Assembly: GCA_035571875.1 (NCBI GenBank)
Contig: DATNBR010000058.1
Span: 1 to 61,391, forward strand
Length of the DNA: 61,391 nucleotides
Direction: 5' to 3'
Source of the DNA: Parafrigoribacterium_A sp035571875
Lineage (GTDB): Bacteria; Actinomycetota; Actinomycetes; Actinomycetales; Microbacteriaceae
Below the pieces are notes generated by a model that saw only the letters and a program-made list of their open reading frames with translations, made no database searches and was not told the DNA's origin. The translations under genes were made by a program, and so were the position numbers. Positions 32,034 through 40,792 of the stretch are shown here, one piece after another. The stretch's first letter is position 1. Every line of letters starts with the position of its first letter.

Positions 32034-32921
32034 TCAGATGACCGGTCTGCCGCCGGTGATCGCCACGGCGCGCGCTGCCAACGCGACCCCGGCATCCGCG
32101 GCCCGCTGCAGGTCGCCCGAGGTGATCCGGCTGGCCAGGAAGCCCGCGGAGAAGGCGTCTCCGGCTCCGGTCGGGTCGACGATGGCGACCGCTTTAGCGG
32201 CGGTGGAGCAGCACGTGCTGCCGCGCTCTGCCACGACAACGCCGGTTTCGCCCAGGGTGAGAGCCACCACGTCGAAGCGCTCGCTCAGCGCCGACGCCAC
32301 CCCCTCCGGTTCGATGAGCCCGGTCAGCGCACGGCCCTCGTCGAGGTTCGGGAAGACGACGGTAACGCCGTCGATCACGTCGAGGAAGCGCTCGGGGCCG
32401 AAGTCGGCGATGAAGCCGGCCGAGCCCGGATCGACCGAGACGCCGACCCCTCGCGCGGTCGCACGGTCGATGAGCCGTCGGAACGCGCCGGTGTCCGCGC
32501 TCGCGAAGACGCTGTAGCCGGAGAAGTGGACGAACGCTGCTGAGTCGAGCAGGGCATCCGTCACGTCGTCGGGACCGAGCGCGGCGTTCGCGCCACGCTC
32601 CGTGAGCATCGATCGATTCTGCCCGTCGACGAGCACCACGATCGCGCCGGTGGGAAGAGTCGGATGCGCGGACAGATGCGGCGTCACCCCGACCGCGGCG
32701 AGTGCGGTCGAGTGCCGCTCGACGTCGCCCTCGCCCACGAACCCGACGAAGTCGACCTCGGCACCCGCGACTCCGAGCCAGGCCGCGGCGTTCGCCGCCG
32801 AGCCACCCGGTCGATGCCGGATCGACGATGGCGTGTCGGTGTCGACCCTGACCGGCCCGCCCGGCACGACCACGATGTCGTCGATGACATCACCGAAGAC
32901 GACGATGCGCCGCCCGCTCAC
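32034..32921 (-). CDS. psuK: PfkB-family kinase, probable pseudouridine kinase
   Basis: A 295-residue ribokinase-fold enzyme. The N-terminal RPGGSAANAAAWLG and C-terminal DPTGAGDAFSAGFL are the two PfkB signatures, the latter holding the catalytic Asp. It directly follows psuG with one base between stop and GTG start, so it very likely phosphorylates pseudouridine to pseudouridine 5'-phosphate for PsuG. Other PfkB substrates cannot be excluded from sequence alone. Confidence 0.85.
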   Translation of the reverse strand: MSGRRIVVFGDVIDDIVVVPGGPVRVDTDTPSSIRHRPGGSAANAAAWLGVAGAEVDFVGFVGEGDVERHSTALAAVGVTPHLSAHPTLPTGAIVVLVDGQNRSMLTERGANAALGPDDVTDALLDSAAFVHFSGYSVFASADTGAFRRLIDRATARGVGVSVDPGSAGFIADFGPERFLDVIDGVTVVFPNLDEGRALTGLIEPEGVASALSERFDVVALTLGETGVVVAERGSTCCSTAAKAVAIVDPTGAGDAFSAGFLASRITSGDLQRAADAGVALAARAVAITGGRPVI

Positions 32922-32922
32922 G

Positions 32923-33843
32923 TCAGCCGTGGTTCTTCAGAGCGGACCAGGCGGTCGCGATGTCAGCGGCCAGGCGCACGTTGTTGCGAGCGAGGTCGAG
33001 GTTGACCTCGAGGCTGCGGCCTTCGGAGGCGCCCACGATGTAGCTGAGCAGGAACGGGGTGACGGCCTTGCCGTGCATGCCCGCCCGGTCCGCCGCGGCG
33101 AGCGCCTCGAGCAGAACACGGTCGTGCTCCTCTGGGTCCCACTGCTGATCGCGGGGAATCGGGTTCGCGACGATGATTCCCTGACCGTGACCCAGTTCAT
33201 CCTGGCTCTTCATGATCGCCGCGACCTGCGCGGCGGAGTCCACCGACCAGTCCAGCTCGTGGGCGGACTCGCTCAGCCAGAAGCTCGGGAACCGCGTGGT
33301 GCGGTAGCCCACGACGGGCACGCTCAGCGTCTCCAGCCGCTCGAGCGTCGCCGCGATGTCGAGCACCGACTTCACTCCGGCGCTGACGACGGTGATCGGA
33401 GTGACCGAAAGGGTGCTGAGGTCGGCAGACTCGTCGAAGGTGCTGCTCGCGCCGCGATGCACGCCCCCCAGGCCGCCGGTGGCGAAGACGCGCACGCCGG
33501 CGAGAGCCGCGAGGTGCGCGGTCGCGGCGACCGTGGTGGCTCCGGATGCGCCTGCCGCGGCGAGTATAGGAAGGTCACGAACGCTCGCCTTCGCCAGCTC
33601 CTCGTCGGCGATGCGGCGCACACCGTCGGCGTCAAGCCCGATGCGCGGGACCCCGTCGAGGACGGCGATCGTCGCGGGCGTGACCCCGGCATCCAGCAGG
33701 ATCTGCTCGAACTCCTTCGCGGCCTCGAAATTTCTGGGGCGCGGAAGCCCGTGCGAGATGATCGTGGACTCGAGGGCGACAACGGGGCGTTGCTCGGCGA
33801 GGGCCGCAGCGACGGCGTCCGAGACGAGAATCGGGGAGGTCAT
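32923..33843 (-). CDS. psuG: Pseudouridine-5'-phosphate glycosidase
   Basis: A 306-residue enzyme that splits pseudouridine 5'-phosphate into uracil and ribose 5-phosphate, despite the C-C bond. Typical stretches are VVALESTIISHGLPRPRN, VFATGGLGGVHRG and SAGVKSVLDIAATLE. The start at 33843 was chosen because the homology begins there; the longer upstream frame is not conserved-looking. With psuK, and upp elsewhere in the window, it lets the cell recover uracil from RNA turnover. Confidence 0.93.
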   Translation of the reverse strand: MTSPILVSDAVAAALAEQRPVVALESTIISHGLPRPRNFEAAKEFEQILLDAGVTPATIAVLDGVPRIGLDADGVRRIADEELAKASVRDLPILAAAGASGATTVAATAHLAALAGVRVFATGGLGGVHRGASSTFDESADLSTLSVTPITVVSAGVKSVLDIAATLERLETLSVPVVGYRTTRFPSFWLSESAHELDWSVDSAAQVAAIMKSQDELGHGQGIIVANPIPRDQQWDPEEHDRVLLEALAAADRAGMHGKAVTPFLLSYIVGASEGRSLEVNLDLARNNVRLAADIATAWSALKNHG

Positions 33844-33915
33844 GGTCTCGTCATCGTAGCCGCGAAGCCTCAAAATGTTCGCCTCTGGCGATATTGGCGT
33901 CGTGACAGCAAAAAA

Positions 33916-33968
33916 GTGAAAAACGCGCGCCGGATGCGGCGTAGTTTTGGACTCTGCGTTTTTTACAC
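33916..33968. other. A/T-rich inverted repeat between psuG and the efflux gene
   Basis: GTGAAAAACGC (33916-33926) and GCGTTTTTTACAC (33956-33968) form imperfect inverted arms (ACGC core plus an A/T tract) in otherwise GC-rich DNA. It lies in the 181-bp divergent region and could be an operator for the efflux gene. Confidence 0.4.
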
Positions 33969-34024
33969 CCTGCGTTCTGCACCCTGCGCGACGTCGCGCG
34001 CACCCCACACTTTCGAGGGCACAT

Positions 34025-35977
34025 ATGTCATCTTCCGCTTCCGTGGCCACGCCAGCCTCATCGACCGGCGCGGGCGCGGTCATGTCGCACCGCCAGATCC
34101 TGCTCGTCATCTTCGGCCTTATGGCCGGCATGTTCCTCTCCGCGCTCGACCAGACGGTCGTCGGAACGGCCATCCGCACGATCGGCGACGACCTACACGG
34201 CCTCAGCCTTCAGGCCTGGGTGACCACCGCGTACCTCATCGTCTCCACGATCAGCACGCCGATCTATGGCAAGCTCTCCGACATCTTCGGCCGCCGCCCG
34301 CTGTTCCTCTTCGCCATCGGCGTGTTCATCCTCGGCTCGATCATGTCGTCGTTCTCGACGTCGATGGTGGAGCTCGCCGGGTTCCGCGCGCTGCAGGGAC
34401 TCGGCGCCGGCGGCCTGATGTCGATGCCGCTCGCCATCATGGGCGACATGCTCGCGCCGCGCGAGCGCGCCAAGTACCAGGGCTATTTCCTCGCGGTCTT
34501 CGGCGTCTCGAGCGTGCTCGGTCCGCTCATCGGAGGGCTCTTCGCGGGCACCGATCAGATCCTCTGGATCGCCGGATGGCGCTGGGTGTTCCTGATCAAC
34601 GTTCCCATCGGCATCGCCGCGCTCGGCATGGTTCTCAGATTCCTCCACCTGCCCAAGATCCACGGAACATCCGTACGCATCGACTGGTGGGGTGCCACCG
34701 CCGTCATCCTCGCCCTCGTGCCGCTGCTGCTGATCGCCGAGGAGGGCCAGCAGTGGGGCTGGACGAGCGCCGGTGCGATCCTCTGCTACATCGTCGGCGG
34801 CGTGGGAATCATCGCGTTCATCCTGATCGAGATCCGCATGAAAGACGACGCGCTCATCCCGATCAAACTCTTCCACTCGCAGACCTTCTCGATGGCCACC
34901 ATCATCGGCGTGCTCGTCGGTTTCGGCATGTTCGGCGCCATGATGACCCTGCCGCTGTACCTGCAGATCGTGCTCGGCTCAACCCCGACCGAGAGCGGCT
35001 TCCAGATGCTGCCGATGATCCTCGGTCTCATGATCGCCTCGATCGGCAGCGGTCAGCTGATCGCTCGCAGCGGCAGGTACCGGATGTTCCCGATCCTCGG
35101 CACCGGGCTGATGGCTGCGGGATTCCTGTACCTCAGCTTCCTGAAGTACGACTCGCCGTTCCTGTTCGTGGCGGGCGGAATGCTGCTCATCGGTCTCGGC
35201 CTCGGCCAGCTGATGCAGACGCTCACCATCGCGAGCCAGAACTCGGTCGGCCTGCGTGACATGGGCGTGGCCACGAGCGCCTCGACGTTCTTCCGCCAGA
35301 TCGGTGGAACCCTCGGCACCGCCGTGATGCTGTCGCTGTTGTTCACGATCATGCCGCTCAACATCCAGAGCTCACTCTCGGATACCCCAACCCTGCGCAG
35401 CGCGCTGAACGCGGCGATGACGCCCAGCGTGGCGACCGCATCCGAGAACAAGCCGATCATGGACCTGATCTATACCAAGATTGTGACGCCGCTGGAGTCG
35501 GGCGCGCAGCGGGCCGCTCATGCCGCCGGCGTGCAGGCACTCGTCGCGCAGGGTGTGCCGCAGGACGTGGCAGACACCAAGGTTCCGGGGCAGCCACTCG
35601 ACTTCTCGAACGCGAAGGTACGCAGCCAGGTGCTCGACAAGGCGACGCCCGAGATTGCGAAGCAGCTCGGGGAGGCGAAGGGCAGTTCCTCCGCCGGCGG
35701 CAACAGCGCCATCAACGACACCTCGTTCCTCAAGGGCGCGGATGCCAGGCTCGCGAAGCCGTTCCTCACCGGCTTCACCCAGTCCACCATCCTCATCTAC
35801 TGGGTGGCGTTCGGAGTTGTCCTCCTCGCCTTCGTGCTCGCGCTCTTCTTCAAGACGCCCCCGCTCAGGGCCAAGTCAGCACTCCAAGAGGCTGCAGACG
35901 ACGCGTTCGAGGCGAAGGCGAAGGCCGATGCGGATGCGGAACGCGACGAACAGGGCGAGCGCGAGCTCATCCACTAG
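34025..35977 (+). CDS. Multidrug efflux MFS transporter, DHA2 (EmrB/QacA) family
   Basis: A 650-residue membrane protein with fourteen predicted helices. Motif C-like ALDQTVVGTAIRTIG, motif A GKLSDIFGRRP and GFRALQGLGAGGLMSMPLAI identify the DHA2 family. A large loop of about 130 residues (about 475-605, rich in Ala, Ser and Gln) sits before the last helix. The C-terminal tail is a charged Ala/Asp/Glu stretch. The ATG at 34025 was chosen over the longer frame for its CGAGGG site and fit to the family N-terminus. Drug or metabolite export driven by protons is expected. Confidence 0.9.
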   Translation: MSSSASVATPASSTGAGAVMSHRQILLVIFGLMAGMFLSALDQTVVGTAIRTIGDDLHGLSLQAWVTTAYLIVSTISTPIYGKLSDIFGRRPLFLFAIGVFILGSIMSSFSTSMVELAGFRALQGLGAGGLMSMPLAIMGDMLAPRERAKYQGYFLAVFGVSSVLGPLIGGLFAGTDQILWIAGWRWVFLINVPIGIAALGMVLRFLHLPKIHGTSVRIDWWGATAVILALVPLLLIAEEGQQWGWTSAGAILCYIVGGVGIIAFILIEIRMKDDALIPIKLFHSQTFSMATIIGVLVGFGMFGAMMTLPLYLQIVLGSTPTESGFQMLPMILGLMIASIGSGQLIARSGRYRMFPILGTGLMAAGFLYLSFLKYDSPFLFVAGGMLLIGLGLGQLMQTLTIASQNSVGLRDMGVATSASTFFRQIGGTLGTAVMLSLLFTIMPLNIQSSLSDTPTLRSALNAAMTPSVATASENKPIMDLIYTKIVTPLESGAQRAAHAAGVQALVAQGVPQDVADTKVPGQPLDFSNAKVRSQVLDKATPEIAKQLGEAKGSSSAGGNSAINDTSFLKGADARLAKPFLTGFTQSTILIYWVAFGVVLLAFVLALFFKTPPLRAKSALQEAADDAFEAKAKADADAERDEQGERELIH

Positions 35978-35998
35978 CTGCGCGGCACCGCCACCCTC

Positions 35999-37027
35999 CT
36001 AGGCGGGCTGCGGCGAGGGTTGCTGCTGCGTGATGCAGTGGATGCCGCCTCCGCGAGCGAAGATCGGGCGCGCTTCTACCGGACGGACTTCGCGGCCGGC
36101 GTAGGCATCCGCGAGCAGTCCGCGCGCGCGATCGTCGGCCGGGTCGCCGAAGCCGCAGGCGATCACGCCCCCGTTGACCACGAGGTGGTTGACGTAGCTG
36201 TAGTCCACCCAGCCCTCGCGATCGCGCAGCACCTCGGGCGCCGGAAGCTCGACGATGCGCCACGGTTCGCCACGCGCATCCGTCGTCTCTCGGAGCCCGG
36301 CGATGATCTCGCGCGTGACCGCGAAGTCCGGATGCGCGGCGTCGCGCTGCGAGTGCACGAGCAGCACCCCGGGCTCCGGGATCGTCGCGACGATGTCGAC
36401 GTGTCCGCGGGTGCCGAGGCGCTCGCTGTCTCTCGTGAGTCCTCGGGGCAGCCAGATGGCGTGCGTGGTGCCGAGTGTTCTCGCCAGCTCGTCCTCGACG
36501 CTCTGCCTCGTGGCGCCGGGGTTCCGCAGCGGGTCGAGCTGAACGGTCTCCGTGAGCAGCACCGTGCCGAGACCGTCGACGTGGATGCCGCCGCCCTCAT
36601 TGACGAGCGGGGAGTCGATCGCGGCGACGCCGGCGTGACGGATGACCGCGCCCGCCACCAGGGAATCTCGCCCCCACCTCGCCCAGCCCTGCTGACCCCA
36701 GCCGTTGAACACCCAGTCGACGGCCGCGAGCGCTCCCCGGTCATCGTGCACGAAGGTCGGCCCGATGTCACGCATCCACGCGTCGTCAAGCTCGGCCTCC
36801 ACCACCTCGATCTCGGAGGAGAGGTAGCGGCGCGCGCTGCGCACATCGGCCGGTGCGACGACCATGCTGAGTGGCTCGAAGTCGAGAACCGCGTGTGCCA
36901 CAGCCGCCCAGGCGATGCGCGCTTCGTCGAGTTCGGCTTCGCTGTCGCCGAGCGCGGAGTCCCGCGGTGGGAACGCCATCCAGATGCGGTCGTGCGCCGC
37001 GGTCTCGCTCGGCATCCGCCAGGTCAT
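35999..37027 (-). CDS. aguA: Agmatine deiminase
   Basis: A 342-residue guanidino-group-modifying enzyme that turns agmatine into N-carbamoylputrescine. The catalytic Cys331 lies in GGGIHCITQQ near the C-terminus, and DDAWMRDIGPTFV and NEGGGIHVDG carry the substrate-binding Asp/Glu residues. Length is normal. It overlaps the end of the upstream amidase gene by four bases, so the pair is co-translated and forms the two-step agmatine-to-putrescine route. Confidence 0.92.
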   Translation of the reverse strand: MTWRMPSETAAHDRIWMAFPPRDSALGDSEAELDEARIAWAAVAHAVLDFEPLSMVVAPADVRSARRYLSSEIEVVEAELDDAWMRDIGPTFVHDDRGALAAVDWVFNGWGQQGWARWGRDSLVAGAVIRHAGVAAIDSPLVNEGGGIHVDGLGTVLLTETVQLDPLRNPGATRQSVEDELARTLGTTHAIWLPRGLTRDSERLGTRGHVDIVATIPEPGVLLVHSQRDAAHPDFAVTREIIAGLRETTDARGEPWRIVELPAPEVLRDREGWVDYSYVNHLVVNGGVIACGFGDPADDRARGLLADAYAGREVRPVEARPIFARGGGIHCITQQQPSPQPA

Positions 37028-38007
37028 GCGCTGACCGCCTCGCCGGCCCCGTGCGGATGCGCGACGTCAACGGGCGCGGTCAGCCGCCCATACGAGTCGG
37101 GGCGCCTCGTGCGCAGGAACGGAAACAGGTCGAGCCAGTCGCGCCGCTGATCGAGATCGAGGTCGGCGACGAGCACCGCCTCCTCGTCGCGCGGCGCCTG
37201 CACGAGTACCCGCCCGTACGGGTCGGAGATGAACGACGAGCCGTAGAAGGTGAGCGCGCCCTCGTCGCCGGTGCGGTTCGGCACGACCATGAAGGTACCG
37301 TTCGCGATGCCGTTCGCCACGATCACCTGCTGCCACAGCGGTTGCGTGTCGAAGTCGGGAAAGTTCGGTTCGGAACCGATCGCAGTCGGGTAGACGAGAA
37401 CCTCCGCGCCGCCGAGGGAGTAGAGCCGAGCGACCTCCGGAAACCACTCGTCCCAGCAGGTGGGCATGCCGATGGCGGCGCTGGCGAGCTGCTGCGGTCG
37501 GTAGACGGGGTAGGCATCCTCGGGCGGCCCGGGGCGGAAGTAGGTGTCTTCGTAGTATCCGGCGGTGACCGGAATGTGCAGCTTGCGCGTATGGCCGAGC
37601 AGTGCGCCCTGAGGCGACACGAGGATGGCCGCGTTGAAGCCGAGCCCATCGGATGCTTCGGCGCGCTCATACAGCGAGGCGTGCACGACCACACCGTGCC
37701 TCTCGGCCGCCGCCGCCGCGAACTCGAAGGTGGGACCCGACGTGAGGTCTTCGGCCTTCGCGCCGGGATTCGGACCGGCCACGACATCCGCGGGGTATTT
37801 GCTGAGCGTCAGCTCCGGAAGGAAGACGACGCTCGCGCCCGCATCGGCGGCCTGGCCGATGCCGCCACCGAGCACGTTGCGAAGCTCCGCGGCATCCTCG
37901 CGCCAGCGGTGCTGCACGAGCCCCACACGCAGCGGGGCGCGGGAGGATGCGGTCGTGCGGGCGAGGGAATCGGGCGCGTCGTTGCGACTGATGATCTTCA
38001 CGGTCAC
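37024..38007 (-). CDS. aguB: N-carbamoylputrescine amidase (nitrilase superfamily)
   Basis: A 327-residue amidase with the nitrilase triad: Glu in VFLPELTLSKYP, Lys in HTRKLHIPVT and Cys in MPTCWDEWFPE. It hydrolyses N-carbamoylputrescine to putrescine, CO2 and ammonia. About 25 extra residues precede the domain at the N-terminus. It is the first gene of the aguB-aguA pair. Other carbon-nitrogen hydrolase substrates are possible, but the neighbour makes this call good. Confidence 0.9.
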   Translation of the reverse strand: MTVKIISRNDAPDSLARTTASSRAPLRVGLVQHRWREDAAELRNVLGGGIGQAADAGASVVFLPELTLSKYPADVVAGPNPGAKAEDLTSGPTFEFAAAAAERHGVVVHASLYERAEASDGLGFNAAILVSPQGALLGHTRKLHIPVTAGYYEDTYFRPGPPEDAYPVYRPQQLASAAIGMPTCWDEWFPEVARLYSLGGAEVLVYPTAIGSEPNFPDFDTQPLWQQVIVANGIANGTFMVVPNRTGDEGALTFYGSSFISDPYGRVLVQAPRDEEAVLVADLDLDQRRDWLDLFPFLRTRRPDSYGRLTAPVDVAHPHGAGEAVSA

Positions 38008-38072
38008 TCCTGGTTCAGGAACAGTGAGTCAAGACTGTCACCTCTGCGCGTCTGGTGCCTCAGCAACGACGA

Positions 38073-38096
38073 AGGGCCCCGCAGAAGCAGGGCCCT
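38073..38096 (-). terminator. Terminator of tRNA-Arg
   Basis: AGGGCCC (38073-38079) and GGGCCCT (38090-38096) form a perfect seven-base stem just beyond the tRNA 3' end on the minus strand. Confidence 0.55.
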
Positions 38097-38105
38097 CAGA
38101 ATGTG

Positions 38106-38178
38106 TGCGCCCGGAGGGATTTGAACCCCCGGCCTATTGATCCGTAGTCAATTGCTCTATCCGCTGAGCTACGGGCGC
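38106..38178 (-). tRNA. tRNA-Arg (anticodon ACG)
   Basis: A 73-base cloverleaf: acceptor GCGCCCG/CGGGCGC, D-stem GCTC/GAGC, anticodon stem ATTGA/TCAAT with loop CTACGGA (anticodon ACG) and T-loop TTCAAAT. CCA is not encoded. A34 is the target of TadA, whose gene is at 1915-2382. Confidence 0.96.
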
Positions 38179-38322
38179 AACTGCTGGGCAAAACCCAACC
38201 AGATGACTATACCAGCGGTTACGGGTGCCGCTGCGCGGTCTGGGAAGCAGGCATTCCCCTTCCCGCCCAGCGGGAGTTAAGTGGATCTCACAGCGATCCG
38301 AATTCTCACGAAAGGAACGAGC

Positions 38323-39156
38323 ATGTCATTCATCACGGTCGGTCAGGAGAACAGCACCGACATCGAGCTGTACTACGAAGACCACGGAACGGGTCAGCCC
38401 GTCGTGCTCATCCACGGCTACCCGCTCGACGGCCGCTCCTGGGAGCGCCAGACCGCGGCCCTGTTGAAGGCCGGCTATCGCGTCATCACCTACGACCGCC
38501 GCGGCTTCGGTCAGTCCAGCCAGCCCACGGTCGGCTACGACTACGACACCTTCGCCGCCGACCTCAACACGGTGCTCGAGACGCTGGATCTCAACGACGT
38601 CGTGCTCGTCGGATTCTCCATGGGTACCGGCGAGGTCGCTCGCTATCTGGGCACCTACGGTTCCACCCGAGTGGCCAAGGCCGCGTTCCTCGCCTCGCTC
38701 GAGCCGTTCCTGCTGCAGACCTCGGGCAACCCGCACGGCGTCCCCCAGAGCGTGTTCGACGGCATCCTCGAGGCCGCAACCGCAGACCGCTTCGCCTGGT
38801 TCGACAACTTCTACACGAACTTCTACAACACGGATGCCACCCTCGGTTCACGACTCAGCGACGCGGCCCTGCGCAACAGTTGGAATGTCGCGGCCGGGTC
38901 ATCCTGGTTCGCGGCCTCGGCCGTGGTGCCGACCTGGCTGGAGGACTTCCGCGGCGACATCCCCAAGATCGACGTGCCCGCTCTCATCGTGCACGGCACC
39001 GCCGACAACATCCTGCCGATCGACTCGACCGGCCGGCCGTTCTCAAAGCTGCTGCCGAACGCCGACTACGTGGAGATCGAGGGAGCGCCGCACGGCCTGC
39101 TCTGGACGCACGCAGCAGAGGTGAACGAGGCGCTGCTCGCCTTCCTCGCAAAGTAG
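38323..39156 (+). CDS. Alpha/beta hydrolase, cofactor-free haloperoxidase-like
   Basis: A 277-residue alpha/beta-hydrolase. The nucleophile elbow is VGFSMGTGE (Ser99), the acid Asp lies in HGTADNILPI and the His in GAPHGLLWTH. The oxyanion segment is LIHGYPLDGRSW. It resembles the non-haem chloroperoxidase/esterase group, whose physiological substrates are usually unknown. The ATG at 38323 follows AAAGGA. It stands alone between two tRNA genes. Confidence 0.88.
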   Translation: MSFITVGQENSTDIELYYEDHGTGQPVVLIHGYPLDGRSWERQTAALLKAGYRVITYDRRGFGQSSQPTVGYDYDTFAADLNTVLETLDLNDVVLVGFSMGTGEVARYLGTYGSTRVAKAAFLASLEPFLLQTSGNPHGVPQSVFDGILEAATADRFAWFDNFYTNFYNTDATLGSRLSDAALRNSWNVAAGSSWFAASAVVPTWLEDFRGDIPKIDVPALIVHGTADNILPIDSTGRPFSKLLPNADYVEIEGAPHGLLWTHAAEVNEALLAFLAK

Positions 39157-39164
39157 AGCCGCCG

Positions 39165-39238
39165 CGCCGACGGTGCCCGGCCGCGCCGAGGGTGCCCGTT
39201 CCAGTGGGCACGCTCGACGCTACCGGGCACCGTCGGCG
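39165..39238. repeat. Composite palindromic repeat, REP-like
   Basis: A perfect 16-bp inverted pair, CGCCGACGGTGCCCGG (39165-39180) and CCGGGCACCGTCGGCG (39223-39238), encloses a second pair (GTGCCC/GGGCAC). It starts nine bases after the hydrolase stop, so it may also end that transcript, but its nested structure looks like a repetitive extragenic palindrome. A run of nine G (39242-39250) follows. Confidence 0.6.
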
Positions 39239-39262
39239 AAAGGGGGGGGGAGGACGGACGCG

Positions 39263-39290
39263 AAAAAAGCCCCGGCCGAAGGGCCGAGGC
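39263..39290 (-). terminator. Rho-independent terminator of tRNA-Ser(GCT)
   Basis: Read on the minus strand: CCTCGGCC, CTTC loop, GGCCGGGG, then C and six T. Stem of eight pairs with one G-U and a clear T-run. Confidence 0.85.
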
Positions 39291-39313
39291 GAATCGGGTC
39301 AGAAAGGGTCGAG

Positions 39314-39403
39314 CGGAGTCGGTGGGATTTGAACCCACGGAACCCAAAAAGGGTTCTCCACCTTAGCAGGGTGGTGCACTAGGCCGAACTATGCGACGAC
39401 TCC
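39314..39403 (-). tRNA. tRNA-Ser (anticodon GCT)
   Basis: A 90-base class II tRNA with acceptor GGAGTCG/CGACTCC, anticodon stem CCACC/GGTGG with loop CTGCTAA, a long variable arm (GAACCC/GGGTTC) and T-loop TTCAAAT. Discriminator G; CCA not encoded. It decodes AGC/AGU. Confidence 0.95.
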
Positions 39404-39596
39404 CGGTAGTTCGTCAGCAATCATAGCGGAGCATTTCTGCGTAGCCGATTCGGTCCACCCCCGGACTGGGGAGACGCCGGTTCTTGTTGCTCGAACGGGC
39501 CGCCGAGTAGGGTCAGAACTGTCGCCAGAACCGGAAGTTACCCGACCACCCCGGTGCGATCTGGACGACATCTACCACCCGAAGCAGGCACCCCCC

Positions 39597-39722
39597 ATGT
39601 CGTTTTCAGGCACCGATCCGAGCACGCTCGGCATCATCATCATCGGCCTCGCCGCGGTCGCATTGATCATCTCGCTGGCTGTCGTCTCCCTCGTCAGCCA
39701 CCGTCGACAGGCACGCAGCTAG
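39597..39722 (+). CDS. Small single-pass membrane protein (41 aa), hypothetical
   Basis: An ATG frame of 41 codons. Residues about 12-34 are strongly hydrophobic (LGIIIIGLAAVALIISLAVV) followed by a basic tail HRRQARS, a typical N-out/C-in micro-protein. The stop codon shares the bases CTAG with the stop of the convergent acyltransferase gene. The Shine-Dalgarno is weak (GAAGCAGG). The segregation of hydrophobic codons supports a real gene; no function can be given. Confidence 0.45.
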   Translation: MSFSGTDPSTLGIIIIGLAAVALIISLAVVSLVSHRRQARS

Positions 39723-40786
39723 GCCTCCGCCGCACCCACCGGCTCGGGCTTCACCATGGGCTCGCGCGACCACGGCAGTCGCTGTGCCAGATCCATGCTC
39801 GGGCGCTCCACGAGGTGCCACGACGCGTAGGCGAACAGCGCGGTGATCGCGGCCACGAGCGTCACATCGAACAGCCATGGCAGCACCCCGAAAAAGTGCA
39901 CGATGGTCTGCTGCACCGGGAATGCCCAGAGGTAGAGCCCATACGAGAGGTCGCCGTAGCGAGAGGCTCGACGGATGACCGGCGTCGACTGCACGCCGAA
40001 GGCCAGCAGCACGTAGGGAAGCACGATCCAGGCGGCGTACAGCGCGAGCCCGGGCACAAGCGCCGCGAAGGCGAGCCAGACGATCAGCAGTCCGCCCGCA
40101 ACATCCAGTCTGAGCCGCTTTCGATCGAGGCCCAGCCGCACCAGCGCGCCGCCCGCGAAGAAGACCCACATGGTCGCCGCAGACTCGACCCGAGCACCGA
40201 AGACCTCGAGGTGCATCATCGAGAGCACCACGGATGCGGCGCCGAAGAGCACCCACGCCGATACTCGGAACCGCCGCGGCAGCCACCCGAGCACGGGCAC
40301 CACGAGGTAGCACGCGAACTCCGCGGGCAGCGTCCACAGTGAGCCATTCACCGCCTGCGGATAGGGATTGTCCGCGAAGACACCGGGCAGCACGTAGTCG
40401 GGCAGCAGCACAGCGTTGCGCAGGTAGGCATAAGTCTCTCCGCTGCCGAAGTAGGCCTGCGGCGAGAGCACGGTGACGATCGGGCCGAGGATGAACGTCG
40501 CGGCGACCGTGACGAGCGCGAGCCCCGGGATGATGCGCAGCACGCGACTGGTCAGATAGCGGGGCAGGTGCGGCCGCCGCTCCCAGCTGCCGGTGATCAG
40601 GTATCCGCTGATCACGAAGAACACGGCGACGCCGAGCTGACTCACCGGCAGACCGAGCACCACCGCCATGTTCTCCGGATGCCCGCGAAGGTCGGTCGCA
40701 TGGCCCAGGATCACGGCCACCGCGGCCGCGATGCGCAACGCGTCGAAGTTGTTGTTGCGCCTCGCGACCTCGGTGAGCTTATCCAC
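39719..40786 (-). CDS. Acyltransferase family 3 (OafA/YrhL-like) membrane protein
   Basis: A 355-residue integral membrane protein with about ten helices. The N-terminal NNFDALRIAAAVAVILGHA holds the catalytic His region, followed by GVAVFFVISGYLITGSW and the RVLRIIPGLALV motif. These enzymes transfer acetyl or other acyl groups to cell-wall or exported glycans at the membrane. The LCP gene lies just upstream on the same strand (six bases apart), so a shared role in envelope glycopolymer decoration is plausible. Confidence 0.9.
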   Translation of the reverse strand: MDKLTEVARRNNNFDALRIAAAVAVILGHATDLRGHPENMAVVLGLPVSQLGVAVFFVISGYLITGSWERRPHLPRYLTSRVLRIIPGLALVTVAATFILGPIVTVLSPQAYFGSGETYAYLRNAVLLPDYVLPGVFADNPYPQAVNGSLWTLPAEFACYLVVPVLGWLPRRFRVSAWVLFGAASVVLSMMHLEVFGARVESAATMWVFFAGGALVRLGLDRKRLRLDVAGGLLIVWLAFAALVPGLALYAAWIVLPYVLLAFGVQSTPVIRRASRYGDLSYGLYLWAFPVQQTIVHFFGVLPWLFDVTLVAAITALFAYASWHLVERPSMDLAQRLPWSREPMVKPEPVGAAEA

Positions 40787-40792
40787 CGGAGG

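Noticed and set aside
32602..35259. Very long plus-strand frame (885 codons) across psuK, psuG and the efflux gene
   Set aside because: It is Arg/Gly/Ala-rich low-complexity translation opposite to and out of frame with three well-supported genes; a typical high-GC shadow.
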